Notes: a model not told the origin generated them from the sequence alone. DNA of 64,000 nt from Propionibacteriaceae bacterium (GCA_016717345.1 JADKFR010000005.1:1-64000), one strand, 5' to 3'; numbered from the stretch's first letter, positions 16,886 through 25,765 are shown. A program made the numbers and translations.

Positions 16886-17004
16886 CGGCCTGCCAGACGG
16901 AACTCGTTCACCTTGCGCCGGCTGCTCGACCCCGAACAGCGCCAGCATCGCCACAGCGGGACGCCACCACGGCCGGGTTGGGGCCGTCGCCTATCCTGAC
17001 GCGC

Positions 17005-17340
17005 ATGCCGTATGCCTACCTAACCGAGGCCGTCACCCGTGACGAGGTCGACGCCTTGCCCGGTGCCACCGTGCTCCAGTTCGGCACCGACTGGTGTGGG
17101 TACTGCCGCGCAGCCGAGCCGGCGATCGCGTCGATGTTGGACGGCTCGGACGGGGTGCGGCACATTCTGATCGAGGACGGCAGGGGACGTCCGCTGGGCC
17201 GCTCCTACCGGGTGAAGCTGTGGCCGACGCTGATCTTCCTGGCCGATGGCGTGGAGGTCGCTCGGGTGGTCCGGCCGTGGGGCACCGGCGAACTGACCGA
17301 GGCGATGTCCCGCCTGCGTGCGGAGACGTCCGCTCACTGA
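17005..17340 (+). CDS. Thioredoxin-family protein (WCGYC)
   Basis: A 111-residue thioredoxin fold with FGTDWCGYCRAAEPAI as the active site (CxxC motif CGYC) and VKLWPTLIFLADG containing the cis-proline in WPT. It lacks a signal peptide, so it acts in the cytoplasm. The CGYC motif differs from the CGPC of general thioredoxins. It stands alone; ATG 17005 is the only plausible start. Confidence 0.9.
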   Translation: MPYAYLTEAVTRDEVDALPGATVLQFGTDWCGYCRAAEPAIASMLDGSDGVRHILIEDGRGRPLGRSYRVKLWPTLIFLADGVEVARVVRPWGTGELTEAMSRLRAETSAH

Positions 17341-17622
17341 CTCGGTTCCGCCAGCACCGGCGGGCTCACGCCCGCGAGCAGTCGTTCTATCGGGACTGTA
17401 GGCGATCCGGACATCCTGAACGCGATTCAACCCTGCCAGGAGTATGAGCCCCAGTGCGTTCCGCCGAAATGGGTTCCAGGCCCCTGACGCTGGCCTTCGG
17501 AAGCTGGCCGTCATCGGCGAAGCGGTCCGCTCTCTGCTCAGGAAACCCGCGACCGAATGCCTGACGCCCGCCTCCTGCGGCGATGACTTGTCTTGGGTCC
17601 GGGCGCGAGGTGCAATGGGGTG
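17341..17622. other. Gap without recognisable gene
   Basis: About 280 bases between the thioredoxin-like gene and the MurB-like gene. No gene, tRNA or strong hairpin was seen. Confidence 0.3.
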
Positions 17623-18150
17623 GTGAGCGAGCGTCACCTGTTCCGGGTTCCCACGATCGGGGTGAGCGTCGACACCGCCGGTTGCGAGTTGGACGACTTG
17701 GCGGTGTGCGCCGCCGTGCAGGTGCGGGTGGGCGCCGACGAGGCCTGGCGCTCGGTGGTCGAGCAGGCAATAGCCTCGGGATGGGTCGGGATCGAAGCGT
17801 TGGCCGGCGTCGCCGGCACTGTCGCCGACGTGACCCGGGACAACGTTTGCGGGTTCGGCCAGGCGGTGGCCGACACGGTCGTGGCCGTCCGCACGTGGGA
17901 CCGGGAGACCGATGCCCAGCGGACGTTCCCGTTGTCGGAGTGCGGTTTCCGTCCCGGCGGCTCGAGGTTCCAGGAGGTGCTGGGCGACGGGTCGTGGCGG
18001 TTCGAGATCCTCGACGTGGCTTTCCTGTTGAAGCAAGGCGATCTGACCGCGCCGGTTCAGGATGTCGCGCTGGCCGCGGCTGTCGGGATCCAGAGGGGGC
18101 AGCGGGTGCCGCTGGCCGACGTCCGCGACGCCGTGCAGCGGCTGCGCTGA
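17623..18150 (+). CDS. Short MurB-like (FAD-binding) protein
   Basis: 175 residues from GTG 17623. The order VRVGADEAWRSVVEQAI, GWVGIEALAGVAGTVADV, TRDNVCGFGQAVADTV, CGFRPGGSRFQEV and ILDVAFLL tracks the central part of UDP-N-acetylenolpyruvoylglucosamine reductase (MurB). Normal MurB is ~350 residues, so the N-terminal FAD-binding half and the C-terminal substrate domain are shortened or missing. The GIPGxxGA loop is altered to GVAGTVAD and the usual QN is DN. It is more likely a degenerate paralogue with another role, or a 5'-truncated gene, than the housekeeping murB. Confidence 0.6.
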   Translation: MSERHLFRVPTIGVSVDTAGCELDDLAVCAAVQVRVGADEAWRSVVEQAIASGWVGIEALAGVAGTVADVTRDNVCGFGQAVADTVVAVRTWDRETDAQRTFPLSECGFRPGGSRFQEVLGDGSWRFEILDVAFLLKQGDLTAPVQDVALAAAVGIQRGQRVPLADVRDAVQRLR

Positions 18151-18175
18151 CGTTCAGGACGCCTGCCCGTGGGGT

Positions 18176-18442
18176 CTACTTCTCGATGTAGATAGTGATG
18201 GGTGGGATGACGCCATGTCGCTCCATGGCTGCGAGAGTGTCGGCCGGTGGCGAGGCCAACATCGTTTCGAGTCCTGGCACGTCGTGAATGTCGGCCGTGA
18301 TCGCGATCTGGTTGGTGCCATCTGCGGCGACGTGGTCGGTGACGTCCGTGGCGTACGGGCCGATCGTGGCCGCCCGTTCGGACTTGCCCGCGAGCCACCG
18401 TTCGACATCAACTACCGAGTGGGTGAGGACCATCTTGGGCAT
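18176..18442 (-). CDS. Small hypothetical alpha-beta protein
   Basis: 88 residues from ATG 18442, which has GAAGGGAGAG upstream. The pattern VLTHSVVDVERWLAGKSER, QIAITADIHDVPGLETMLA and ERHGVIPPITIYIEK suggests a ferredoxin-like dimeric barrel with a short catalytic or ligand loop. I do not recognise a named family. Confidence 0.6.
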   Translation of the reverse strand: MPKMVLTHSVVDVERWLAGKSERAATIGPYATDVTDHVAADGTNQIAITADIHDVPGLETMLASPPADTLAAMERHGVIPPITIYIEK

Positions 18443-18563
18443 GACTCTCCCTTCGGGGTCTGGCGGAATGCCAGGATTCCCGTGGTCAGCCTCCCACCGC
18501 TGACGACCCGGCGACGATGAGCATTCTGGCCCCCGTCCAGGTACGGACGAAGTCCGCAACCGG

Positions 18564-20144
18564 CTACGCCTGCGGTTCCGCCACGTGAGTCGGGTGGCCC
18601 TGCTGGTCGTATTCGAGCAGGAAGGCTCGGGTGCTCCGCCTGGCCGACTCGACGAGGAACTCGAAGTCGGGCGGCTCAAGGTCGAATGACCGCGTCGTCA
18701 CGTAATCGGTGCAGATGGGGACCGTCCGGGCGCGATCGCTGGGCGAAAAGGTGGTGCGGCTGAGGTCGCGGCTGACGGCATCGAACAGGTTCGCCGCGAA
18801 GCCCGCCAAGGTGCGCGGTGGGCGCGCGGGGAAGCCCACTAACTGGGTCGTCAGATCACCACCGAGGGTCTCGATGAACGCGACCACCTCGCTGAAGTCG
18901 ATGTAGCCGTCGTCGTTCCGGTTCAGGGTAGAGAAGATCTCGCGGATCGAGGTGGTCCCGAAGACCGTGAGGAGTTCGACGGAAGTCACCTCACCGGACT
19001 CGACGGCCTGCCCCAATTCCGCCTCCGACACCAGGCCGTCCTCATTCAGGTCGAGGTCCTTGAGGGCGGCGATCAGCCGCTGGAGCGGTTTGGGGAACTG
19101 GCGCTGCATCGACGTCTCCCGCTCGACCTCCTCGTAGTGGGCTTTCGCCGGGGTGTGCGGGCGGGGTGGTGGCCCGCCCCCGGGACGGACCCAGGCGCGG
19201 GTGACGTCAGCCTCGTCGGAGGAAAAGAGCGTGAAACTCAGGGTCTTGGGATTCTCGGGGCGGAACCGCACCGACCGGGAGTAATACGCGGAAGCATCGT
19301 CGAGGTCGAGGACGCGACGCAGGAAGCTGTCCTCGGGATCCATCGACAACCACCAGCCGTCGAAGGCGTGGCTTGGGTTGTTGCAGAGCAGCCCGCCATC
19401 GACATATACCTCAGCCAGTTCGACGTCTTTGGCGGCCGCGGTCCGTTGGAGCAGCACGGGCTGGAGCAGGACAGGCAGCGACATCGACATTCGCACGGCG
19501 ACGCGCACCGGCATGTTCGGGGTGGTCTTCGGGTGGCAGTAGTCGGTCATCATGCGGGTGACGTTGGTGACCGGGACGCACAACTCACGTCCAGAGCGCT
19601 CCAGCAGTTGGCGGAATGTGACATCGGCGCTGCCCGTGAAGTCCCGCAGGATTTCGCCAAGGAACTCGTAGCTGCGCTGTCCGGGGTGCATGCCGCGGGT
19701 GACGGCGGTCCGCATCATCGAGCCGACCCGGCCGCCGCCGCCGTCCATCACCAGGAGCTGAAGGTCGGTCGGCACCAGCTGAGCCATCTCGGCACTGGAG
19801 GCTCCCAAGGCGGCGAACATCGCCAGGATGCTCCCGACGCTGGTCCCCGCCACGCGGCGGATCTGAGCCGGGTAGATTCCCACCTTCTCGAGAGCCTGGA
19901 TCGCGCCGATGTAGGCGTACCCCTTCGCTCCGCCGCCTTCGAAGCTGAGATTCTCCCAGGGGTAGGGCGAGCCACCAGAGCCAGTCGGAGCCACCGGAGG
20001 GTGCTTCACCTCTTCCAGCCGCGGCAGGGGGAGCGGCGGGGGGTCGGAGAACATGAGTGTGGCTCGTCGGTAATGATCGGGGGTCGCTCGCTCGGTGAGC
20101 GCGCGCCAGCGGCGCTGCTCATGAGTGGTCGGATCGGCGTTCAC
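18564..20144 (-). CDS. Patatin-like phospholipase with C-terminal EF-hand pair
   Basis: 526 residues from GTG 20144. The patatin domain spans about residues 64-310: oxyanion loop GGGAKG (70-75), nucleophile Ser102 in GTSVG, and the catalytic Asp in DGG (249-251) followed by LLCNNP. Ser and Asp form the dyad that cleaves acyl esters of phospholipids. Residues ~355-425 contain two EF-hand loops, DLNEDGLVSEAE (365-376) and NRNDDGYIDFSE (408-419), with near-canonical calcium ligands. This arrangement would couple lipase activity to calcium. There is no signal peptide, so a cytoplasmic or membrane-surface role, or delivery by another system, is possible. Not linked to a secretion gene here. Confidence 0.9.
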   Translation of the reverse strand: MNADPTTHEQRRWRALTERATPDHYRRATLMFSDPPPLPLPRLEEVKHPPVAPTGSGGSPYPWENLSFEGGGAKGYAYIGAIQALEKVGIYPAQIRRVAGTSVGSILAMFAALGASSAEMAQLVPTDLQLLVMDGGGGRVGSMMRTAVTRGMHPGQRSYEFLGEILRDFTGSADVTFRQLLERSGRELCVPVTNVTRMMTDYCHPKTTPNMPVRVAVRMSMSLPVLLQPVLLQRTAAAKDVELAEVYVDGGLLCNNPSHAFDGWWLSMDPEDSFLRRVLDLDDASAYYSRSVRFRPENPKTLSFTLFSSDEADVTRAWVRPGGGPPPRPHTPAKAHYEEVERETSMQRQFPKPLQRLIAALKDLDLNEDGLVSEAELGQAVESGEVTSVELLTVFGTTSIREIFSTLNRNDDGYIDFSEVVAFIETLGGDLTTQLVGFPARPPRTLAGFAANLFDAVSRDLSRTTFSPSDRARTVPICTDYVTTRSFDLEPPDFEFLVESARRSTRAFLLEYDQQGHPTHVAEPQA

Positions 20145-20202
20145 GGCTGCTCCGTAGGAGAGGCTGACTTACGCTCAGGCTCCTCTGCGCGCGTGTTGGG
20201 AG

Positions 20203-20860
20203 TCAAGGGACGGACCTCCCCCTGGAGCAATAGAACGTAGTCGAATCGCGTTCCGCGGCCCGTTGAATCCAGGTTGCCAGGAGCCAGTGCGTGTGTCTGT
20301 TGTCGCGTGCCTGGAATGACACGACGACGGAGTTCTGGATGACGCCTTCGCGGATTTCGATGCCCCGGCGGATCGTCGGGTTCGCGTCCCACTCGTTGGG
20401 TCCGCCGAGGAGGTCGCGAGGAACGGCAGCACCGCCTCGCTGATCTCCCACGTCGCCGAGTTCCACATGGAGGACGGGCTGTGGTCGACCGCGTAGCACG
20501 CAGCCGCCAACCTCGATCACCGGCTCGGTGAACGTTGTGGACGCGCCCAGCTGAACACCATTCCCTCGTCACAGGAGATGTCGCCGGTGGGGGTCCCGCG
20601 GGCGACGGCTACCAGGTGCTCTTCGGTGAGGAAGATGAGCGGTCCGTTGCTGTCCTGGAGCACACAGTTGACGATGACGTCGTGCTCGGCGAGGAACGCC
20701 GCCAAGGGCGTGCGGCCTGCTCGGTGACTGCGTGACTGACCCGCTCGGTGGTCGTGTCGGCGTCGAAGTGGACGATGCGGGCGGAATGGATCAGGGAAGC
20801 TACGGCAGCGGCCTCCCGGTGGGTGAGGACGTCCACGTCACGCACGCCCGGTTCCTTTCG
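20203..20860 (-). pseudogene. Decayed alanine dehydrogenase/N5-carboxyethylornithine synthase-like gene
   Basis: Pieces of one protein lie in successive frames on the minus strand: VDVLTHREAAAVASLIHSA, FLAEHDVIVNCVLQDSN, GDISCDEGMVFSWARP, YAVDHSPSSMWNSATWEISE, and NPTIRRGIEIREGVIQNSVV. Order and content match the C-terminal half of NAD-binding alanine dehydrogenase/CEO-synthase-type proteins. At least two frame changes and loss of the N-terminal domain make it a pseudogene. Its 5' side ends at the 21-base hairpin at 20867, which may mark the breakpoint. Confidence 0.65.
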
Positions 20861-20866
20861 CTCGGG

Positions 20867-20912
20867 ACAGGTGGCACTTGTGGCCCATAGTTGGGCCACA
20901 AGTGCCACCTGT
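20867..20912. repeat. Perfect 21-base inverted repeat (hairpin)
   Basis: Left arm 20867-20887, loop TAGT, right arm 20892-20912, with no mismatch. The stem begins CAGGTGGCACTTGTGG. There is no T-tract after it, so it is not a classical terminator, though actinobacterial terminators often lack one. It separates two pseudogenes and could be a terminator, a REP-like element or a recombination end. Confidence 0.8.
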
Positions 20913-20918
20913 GTGACG

Positions 20919-21623
20919 TCAGGCGCCCGCTTCGCAGCGGCGACAGGTAGTTGGGACGCCATTCCAACCCCGCAGCGAGAGGACCTGCCCCACCTGCCAG
21001 GCGATCGCGCAAGGTCGCGCGCGGACGTCGTGGCTGCCGTAGCGAAGAGTGGCCCAGTCTCTGGTTGCGTGGGTGTTGTCCCGCGCCATGTCCCGGAAGG
21101 CGCCCTCCAGGTGCCTGGCGCGACCGTTCAACTCGACCAGAACGCGGAACAGGTCGTAAGCGACATCGGACCGGGTTCCGGCGCTCACCGTAGTCTGGCG
21201 GCGCCCGACAGGAATGTTGTGCGCGCGCTCGACGTCATCTCGGTATCGCCGCTCCGCGTACTCTCGATGCCCTCGAGATCACCCGAGCAACTCTGCGATC
21301 AGGCCTCGCTGGGGGAGCCGGGATCGGCTGTCCGCGACGGCCAACAGGCGCCTTGCGGTCGTCCGCCGCAGGAGAATGGCAGTCGTGAAGAGACTGACGA
21401 CGTCATCGGCCTCAAGCTCCGCCACGACGTCGAGCAACGCGTCCTCGACCCCGATCCGACGCAGAGTTCCGCGCGCGCGAGCGATGCGACCGATTCGGTC
21501 GCGACGGATGGTGGCTCCGGCGAGGCCGGCCGGTACTTCACCACCGAGGTGGCCGGCGGGTTCACCGGCCGGGTCGTCGGCGTGGGTGCCCTCGCTTCGC
21601 GTACCCGTATCAGTAGCTTCCAC
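20919..21623 (-). pseudogene. AbiEi/DUF559-type protein, frameshifted
   Basis: The minus strand carries RGTLRRIGVEDALLDVV, DDVVSLFTTAILLRRTTARRLL, RLPQRGLIAELLG, then after two compensating frame changes (about 21285 and 21245) ERRYRDDVERAHNIP, GRRQTTVSAGTRSDVAYDLF, RVLVELNGRARHLEG, RDMARDNTHATRD, TLRYGSHDVRARPC and a final Cys-Arg-Arg-Cys. This is the layout of actinobacterial type IV TA (AbiEi-like) / DUF559 endonuclease-fold proteins, with the VLVELNGR..H strand and the N-terminal wing missing or damaged. Nothing suggests an AbiEii partner. It is probably inactive. Confidence 0.6.
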
Positions 21624-21691
21624 TACGAAGGGATCTAGTAGAGAGGACCATGCGGCACGACTCGGGAGCCTGCTGGCAGGAGACTGACGGT

Positions 21692-22108
21692 GTGATTTCC
21701 CTTCTCTACGGCGCGCTCCGCCTCTCCGCCAGCGGGCCGCTGCCGGTCGACGAGGTATGGGAGCGCTACACCCGACCGGTGTGGTGGTCCCGGTGGGCGC
21801 CGCACCTGCGCGAGGTCGATTACCCGGAGCCGGTCGTGACGCCGGGGACGACCGGGCGGGTCACGGGGGTGGGCGGTGTCGTCGCGGACTTCCGTGTCGA
21901 CGCAGTCGACGAGGCGGCTCGGACCTGGTCGTGGAGCGTGCGCACCGGACCGCTGCGGCTCTCCTTTGAGCACGGCGTCGATGCGGCGGCGCCCGCCTCC
22001 GGGCAGGTGAGCAGGGCGTGGGTCGTCGTGCACGGCGTGTGGCCGGTGGTTCTCGGCTACGCGCCGATCGCCCGCTACTCGCTCGGCCGGCTCGTCACTC
22101 CTCGCTGA
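21692..22108 (+). CDS. SRPBCC-family (START-like) protein
   Basis: About 138 residues from GTG 21692 (AGGAG eight bases upstream; ATG-like GTG at 21650 is less likely). The fold is the polyketide-cyclase/START helix-grip: SGPLPVDEVWERYTRPVWWSRWAP, DYPEPVVTPGTTGRVTGVGG, ARTWSWSVRTGPLRLSFEHG. Such proteins bind or carry small hydrophobic molecules; the ligand is unknown. Confidence 0.75.
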   Translation: MISLLYGALRLSASGPLPVDEVWERYTRPVWWSRWAPHLREVDYPEPVVTPGTTGRVTGVGGVVADFRVDAVDEAARTWSWSVRTGPLRLSFEHGVDAAAPASGQVSRAWVVVHGVWPVVLGYAPIARYSLGRLVTPR

Positions 22109-22218
22109 GCGGTGCCCGCGGACGGGTTGACTGCCTCGGTGGGGCCCTCTGCGAAGGCGATTTGTTCAGCAGGACCGCGGAAGAGCCTCCGGCCAGGGCC
22201 GCTGGTCGCCCCGACAGC

Positions 22219-23016
22219 TCAGGCCACCGGCTTGCGCGCCTCGATCGTCGCGGAGACGACATAGTCGGTGATCGGCGTGCCGGGCGCCCATTCGGCCATG
22301 AAGGTCTTGCTCTCTTCCTTGGCGTCGACGCGCACGTGCTCGAAGCCGGCGTCCTGCAGCAGCCGCTCGACCACACCGGCCTCTTCCGCGCCGGAGACGC
22401 AGTTGGAGAGCAGGGCCAGGTCGTCGCGAACCTCGTCCGGGATGGGGGCGAAGGCGACGACGTCGGAGATGGCGAGTCGTCCGCCGGGCCGCAGGACGCG
22501 GAAGGCTTCGGCGAAGACGTTGGCCTTGTCGGGTGACAGGTTGATCACGCAGTTGGAGATGACCGCGTCGACGCTGGCGTCGGCCACGGGCAGGTGCTCG
22601 ATCTCACCGAGGCGGAACTCTACGTTGTCGTACCCGTCCCGCTGAGCGTTGGCGCGGGCTTTGGTGATCATCTGGGGGGTCATGTCGACCCCGATCACTC
22701 GGCCGCGGGGGCCGACCTTGGCGGCCGCCAGGAAGCAGTCGAAGCCGGCGCCACTGCCCAGGTCGAGTACGGTCTCTCCGGGCTGAAGGTCCGCGATCGC
22801 TTGGGGGTTGCCGCACCCCAGCCCGAGGTTCGCCCCTTCAGGGACGGCGATCAGGTCCTGCTGGGAGTAGCCGAGTTGGAGCGACAACAGCTGGGGCTGC
22901 TGAGCTGTCGGGGTGCAGCAGGACGAACTGTCGCAGCAGCTCGACTCGGACACGGCGATCTGGCCGTAGTTCTCGCGCACGGCCTGGCGGATCTCGTCGT
23001 TCTTGACGGTGTTCAT
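22219..23016 (-). CDS. arsM: Arsenite S-adenosylmethionine methyltransferase
   Basis: 265 residues. It methylates arsenite to volatile or less toxic methylated arsenicals using SAM. The SAM motif is VLDLGSGAGFDC, with GVDMTPQMI. Arsenic-binding cysteines are visible in SSCCDSSSCC near the N-terminus, in GLGCGNP, and in SNCVINLSPDK and SNCVSGAEE. ATG 23016 has AAGGAG upstream and lies 10 bases after the arsR stop, so the two genes form one leftward operon controlled by that regulator. Confidence 0.95.
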   Translation of the reverse strand: MNTVKNDEIRQAVRENYGQIAVSESSCCDSSSCCTPTAQQPQLLSLQLGYSQQDLIAVPEGANLGLGCGNPQAIADLQPGETVLDLGSGAGFDCFLAAAKVGPRGRVIGVDMTPQMITKARANAQRDGYDNVEFRLGEIEHLPVADASVDAVISNCVINLSPDKANVFAEAFRVLRPGGRLAISDVVAFAPIPDEVRDDLALLSNCVSGAEEAGVVERLLQDAGFEHVRVDAKEESKTFMAEWAPGTPITDYVVSATIEARKPVA

Positions 23017-23026
23017 TCCTTCTCCT

Positions 23027-23386
23027 TCAGCAGCAGGTGAGGTGGAGCACGACGGCGATCGCCTGGATCGCCTCGGGCACCACCCGGTAGTAGACGGTCG
23101 TTCCCTGTCGGTCCTTGGCCACCAGCCCGGATTCCAGCAGGGTGCGCAGGTGATGGCTCACGGTCGGCTCGCTCAGGTTCAGCAGGGGCGCGAGTTCCCT
23201 CGTGGACGCGCCCTGGCCCAAGCGGTCGAGCAGCAGGCTCACCACGCGGAGCCTGGCCGGGTCGGCCAGCGCCTTGAGCCGGACGGCCAGAGCGGTGGCG
23301 TCCTCGTCGGACAGGCCGGCCGGGTCCTCCAGGGTCGGGCAGCAGATCGGCTGGGAATCCAGCAGCATCGGCAGGGTCTTGGGCAC
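23027..23386 (-). CDS. arsR: ArsR/SmtB-type metalloregulator
   Basis: About 119 residues using GTG 23386 (a TTG at 23413 would lie in the likely operator). Winged-helix motifs are LADPARLRVVSLLL and LNLSEPTVSHHLRTL. Cysteine pairs occur near the N-terminus (PICCP) and at the extreme C-terminus (LTCC). Paired N-terminal cysteines are the As(III) site in CgArsR-type proteins; the C-terminal pair is extra. It precedes arsM and faces the TauE permease gene, so it probably represses both until arsenite binds. Confidence 0.9.
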   Translation of the reverse strand: MPKTLPMLLDSQPICCPTLEDPAGLSDEDATALAVRLKALADPARLRVVSLLLDRLGQGASTRELAPLLNLSEPTVSHHLRTLLESGLVAKDRQGTTVYYRVVPEAIQAIAVVLHLTCC

Positions 23387-23394
23387 GGGCCCAT

Positions 23395-23580
23395 GGTGCC
23401 ACTGTTTAGACAAATATCAAAGCATGAACACCTCGCAGTTTCGTGAACGCCGGCCGGGGGTGAGCGTCGCAACCGCCCTCGGCCTTCGACGGGCCCAGCG
23501 GGAGGAGTTGTTGGGACGGGCGGGACCGCTCGCCCCAGGACTACCCTTCAAGATGTATTGATTCAAGAAGGATTGGAGCA
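23395..23580. promoter_or_regulatory. Divergent promoter/operator region of the arsenic cluster
   Basis: The AT-rich stretch TTTAGACAAATATCAAAG (23405-23422) stands out from the GC-rich surroundings and is a likely ArsR operator and -10 region for arsR-arsM. On the other side, TTGATTCAAGAA occurs at about 23559 before the TauE gene and again at about 24384 over the start of the second arsR gene, so it may be a second operator. The boundaries are inferred. Confidence 0.35.
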
Positions 23581-24342
23581 ATGGCGGTGGACGGCTGGAC
23601 GCTGTATCTGGTGTTGTCGGTGGTGTTGTTCGGGTTGTCGTTCCTGTCGGGGATGATGGGCCTGGGGGTGGCGTTCATCGCGACCCCGGTGTTGGCGATG
23701 TTCGGCCTGGACCTGAAGAACGAGATCATGCCGCTGTCGTTGTGGTTGAACGGGGTGACGGCGATCTCGAGCGCGGTGGCGTTCGCCCGCAAGAAGATGA
23801 TCGACTGGCGGACCGCCGTCCCGCTGCTGATCGTGACCACGATCGCCGCCCCGATCGGGGTGTGGTTGCTGCAGTTCACGTCCACGAGCCTGTTGTGGTG
23901 GTTGTACGTCGCGGTGTTGCTGTTCCTGGCGTGGCGGATGGCGTTCCCGCCCACCCAGGACGATTCCGTGCCGTCGGTGGTCACCGAGCGACCGCTGGGG
24001 GGGGCGAGTTCGGGGATCGGGGTGTTCGCCGGTCTGCTGGGTGTCGGCCCGGGGTTCTTGATGATGCCGACTCTGGTGCTGCTCGGCTTCGCGGCGCGGA
24101 CGGCGGCCGCGACCAACAGTGTCGTGGTGACCCTGCCGTCCTTCTCGGCGTTCATCGCCCACCTGCCCGAAGCCCGCTTCGACTGGACGCTGCTCATCAT
24201 GACAACGATCACGGCGATCGCCGGCGCGCAGTGGGGCTCCCGGTTCATGGCCAACCGGGTCAAGAGCCTGACCCTGACCCGGATCTTCGCGGTCGCGCTC
24301 GTCCTGCTCGCCGTCCAACGCGTGTTCGCCCTGCTCGGCTGA
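23581..24342 (+). CDS. TauE/SafE-family permease
   Basis: 253 residues with about eight membrane segments. The two halves are related: MMGLGVAFIATPVLAMFGL and LLGVGPGFLMMPTLVLLGF both show the G-x-G-x-G-F-x-x-x-P pattern of TauE/SafE (DUF81) exporters. Family members move sulfur-containing anions; in an arsenic cluster an organoarsenical or thiol export role is possible but unproved. It begins a rightward operon with a regulator, a DUF318 permease and a small thioredoxin. Confidence 0.88.
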   Translation: MAVDGWTLYLVLSVVLFGLSFLSGMMGLGVAFIATPVLAMFGLDLKNEIMPLSLWLNGVTAISSAVAFARKKMIDWRTAVPLLIVTTIAAPIGVWLLQFTSTSLLWWLYVAVLLFLAWRMAFPPTQDDSVPSVVTERPLGGASSGIGVFAGLLGVGPGFLMMPTLVLLGFAARTAAATNSVVVTLPSFSAFIAHLPEARFDWTLLIMTTITAIAGAQWGSRFMANRVKSLTLTRIFAVALVLLAVQRVFALLG

Positions 24343-24379
24343 CTTGACAGCCCGCGCCCGCGAGGAGAACCATTCAATC

Positions 24380-24697
24380 ATGGTTGATTCAAGAACCACT
24401 GAACAGCTGGTGGCCGCGGCGGCCCTGCTGGCCGCCGTCGCCGACCCGATCCGTCTGCAACTGCTCCACCTCCTGGTCGGCAAAACCCGTTGTGTCTGCG
24501 ACCTCCAGCCCGAACCCGCGATTCCGGGCAACCTGCTCAGCTACCACCTGAAGGTGCTGCGCGAGGCCGGCCTGATCGAAGGCACCCGGCGCGGACGCTG
24601 GATCGACTACTCCCTCACCGACGGCGCGTTGGAGCGACTGCACTCCGCTCTCCCTGACCCGGCGATGGTGGCCCGTCAGTTGGTCGTGGTTCGATGA
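24380..24697 (+). CDS. ArsR-family regulator with CVCDL metal site
   Basis: About 105 residues from ATG 24380 (GAGGAGAAC upstream). VADPIRLQLLHLL and LLSYHLKVLREAGLI form the wHTH. TRCVCDLQ is the classical alpha-3 CxC metal site of E. coli-type ArsR, different from the cysteine pairs of the upstream ArsR. Its start overlaps the repeated TTGATTCAAGAA sequence, which could be its operator. The stop overlaps the permease ATG (ATGA), so the two are co-translated. Confidence 0.9.
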   Translation: MVDSRTTEQLVAAAALLAAVADPIRLQLLHLLVGKTRCVCDLQPEPAIPGNLLSYHLKVLREAGLIEGTRRGRWIDYSLTDGALERLHSALPDPAMVARQLVVVR

Positions 24698-25746
24698 GTA
24701 CGACGGTCGAATCGTCCACGCGACGCAAGTCGGTGCAGCGCTGGGGCGGCCTCGCGCTCGCGGCGGCCGCCTGGTGGGTGCTCTATTCGGCCAACCAGCC
24801 CTTCTGGGATTGGTTGATCGGCTCGGTGGTCGGGCTCGACCTGACCAGCCGACTCGGTAGCGGCGTCCACTTCTTCTTCTACGACAGCATCAAGATCATC
24901 CTGCTGCTCGCGGGGATCATCTTCCTCGTCACCGTGCTGCGTTCCTTCATGAGCGTCGAACGGACCCGGGCCCTGCTCGGGGGCAAGCGGGAGGGCATCG
25001 GCAACGTTCTGGCCGCCGGCCTCGGGGTGGTGACCCCGTTCTGCTCGTGCAGTGCCGTGCCGGCGTTCATCGGGTTCGTCGCCTCCGGCATCCCGCTGGG
25101 CGTAACGATGAGCTTCCTGATCGCCAGCCCCCTGGTCAACGAGGTGGCCATCGCCCTGCTGCTCGGGCTGTTCGGGGTCGGCCCGACGCTGATGTACGTG
25201 GGTGCCGGGCTGGTCATCGCGATCGTCGCCGGCTTCGTCATCGGCAAGCTCAAGCTTGAACGCCACGTCGAGCCGTTCGTGTTCGAAACCAAGCTCCGCG
25301 GCAAGGTCATCGACAGCAGCACTGACCTCACCTGGGACGACCGGATCCAGATGGGCATCGAAGAGGTCGCCTCGATCCTGCGCAAGATCTGGCCCTACCT
25401 CCTGGTCGGCATCGGGCTCGGTGCGGCCATCCACGGCTGGGCGCCGGAGGACTTTTTCGCCACCTACGCCGGGGCGGACAACCCGTTTGCGGTGCTGGTC
25501 GCCGTCCTCGTGGGGGTGCCGTTGTACTCCAACGCGGCGGGGATCCTGCCGCTGGTCGACGCCCTCTACGCGAAGGGCCTGCCGATGGGCACCCTGCTCG
25601 CGTTCATGATGGCCACCGTCGCCCTCAGCCTGCCCGAGATGATCCTGCTCCGCCGCGTGCTCAAGCCCAAGCTGATCGCCGTCTTCGTCTCCGTCACCGC
25701 CGTCGGCATCATCGCCGTCGGCTACCTGTTCAACGCCGTCCTGTAA
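24694..25746 (+). CDS. ArsP/DUF318-type permease
   Basis: 350 residues with about eight to ten membrane helices. The motif TPFCSCSAVPAF and later GVPLYSNAAGILPLVDALY identify the DUF318/ArsP permease family. ArsP proteins extrude trivalent organoarsenicals, and the CxC sequence in TPFCSCS is their hallmark. It starts four bases inside the regulator gene and is followed after 19 bases by a small thioredoxin, a common arrangement in which the thioredoxin may keep its cysteines or the arsenical reduced. Confidence 0.9.
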   Translation: MSTTVESSTRRKSVQRWGGLALAAAAWWVLYSANQPFWDWLIGSVVGLDLTSRLGSGVHFFFYDSIKIILLLAGIIFLVTVLRSFMSVERTRALLGGKREGIGNVLAAGLGVVTPFCSCSAVPAFIGFVASGIPLGVTMSFLIASPLVNEVAIALLLGLFGVGPTLMYVGAGLVIAIVAGFVIGKLKLERHVEPFVFETKLRGKVIDSSTDLTWDDRIQMGIEEVASILRKIWPYLLVGIGLGAAIHGWAPEDFFATYAGADNPFAVLVAVLVGVPLYSNAAGILPLVDALYAKGLPMGTLLAFMMATVALSLPEMILLRRVLKPKLIAVFVSVTAVGIIAVGYLFNAVL

Positions 25747-25765
25747 CCACCAGAAAGAGAACCCC

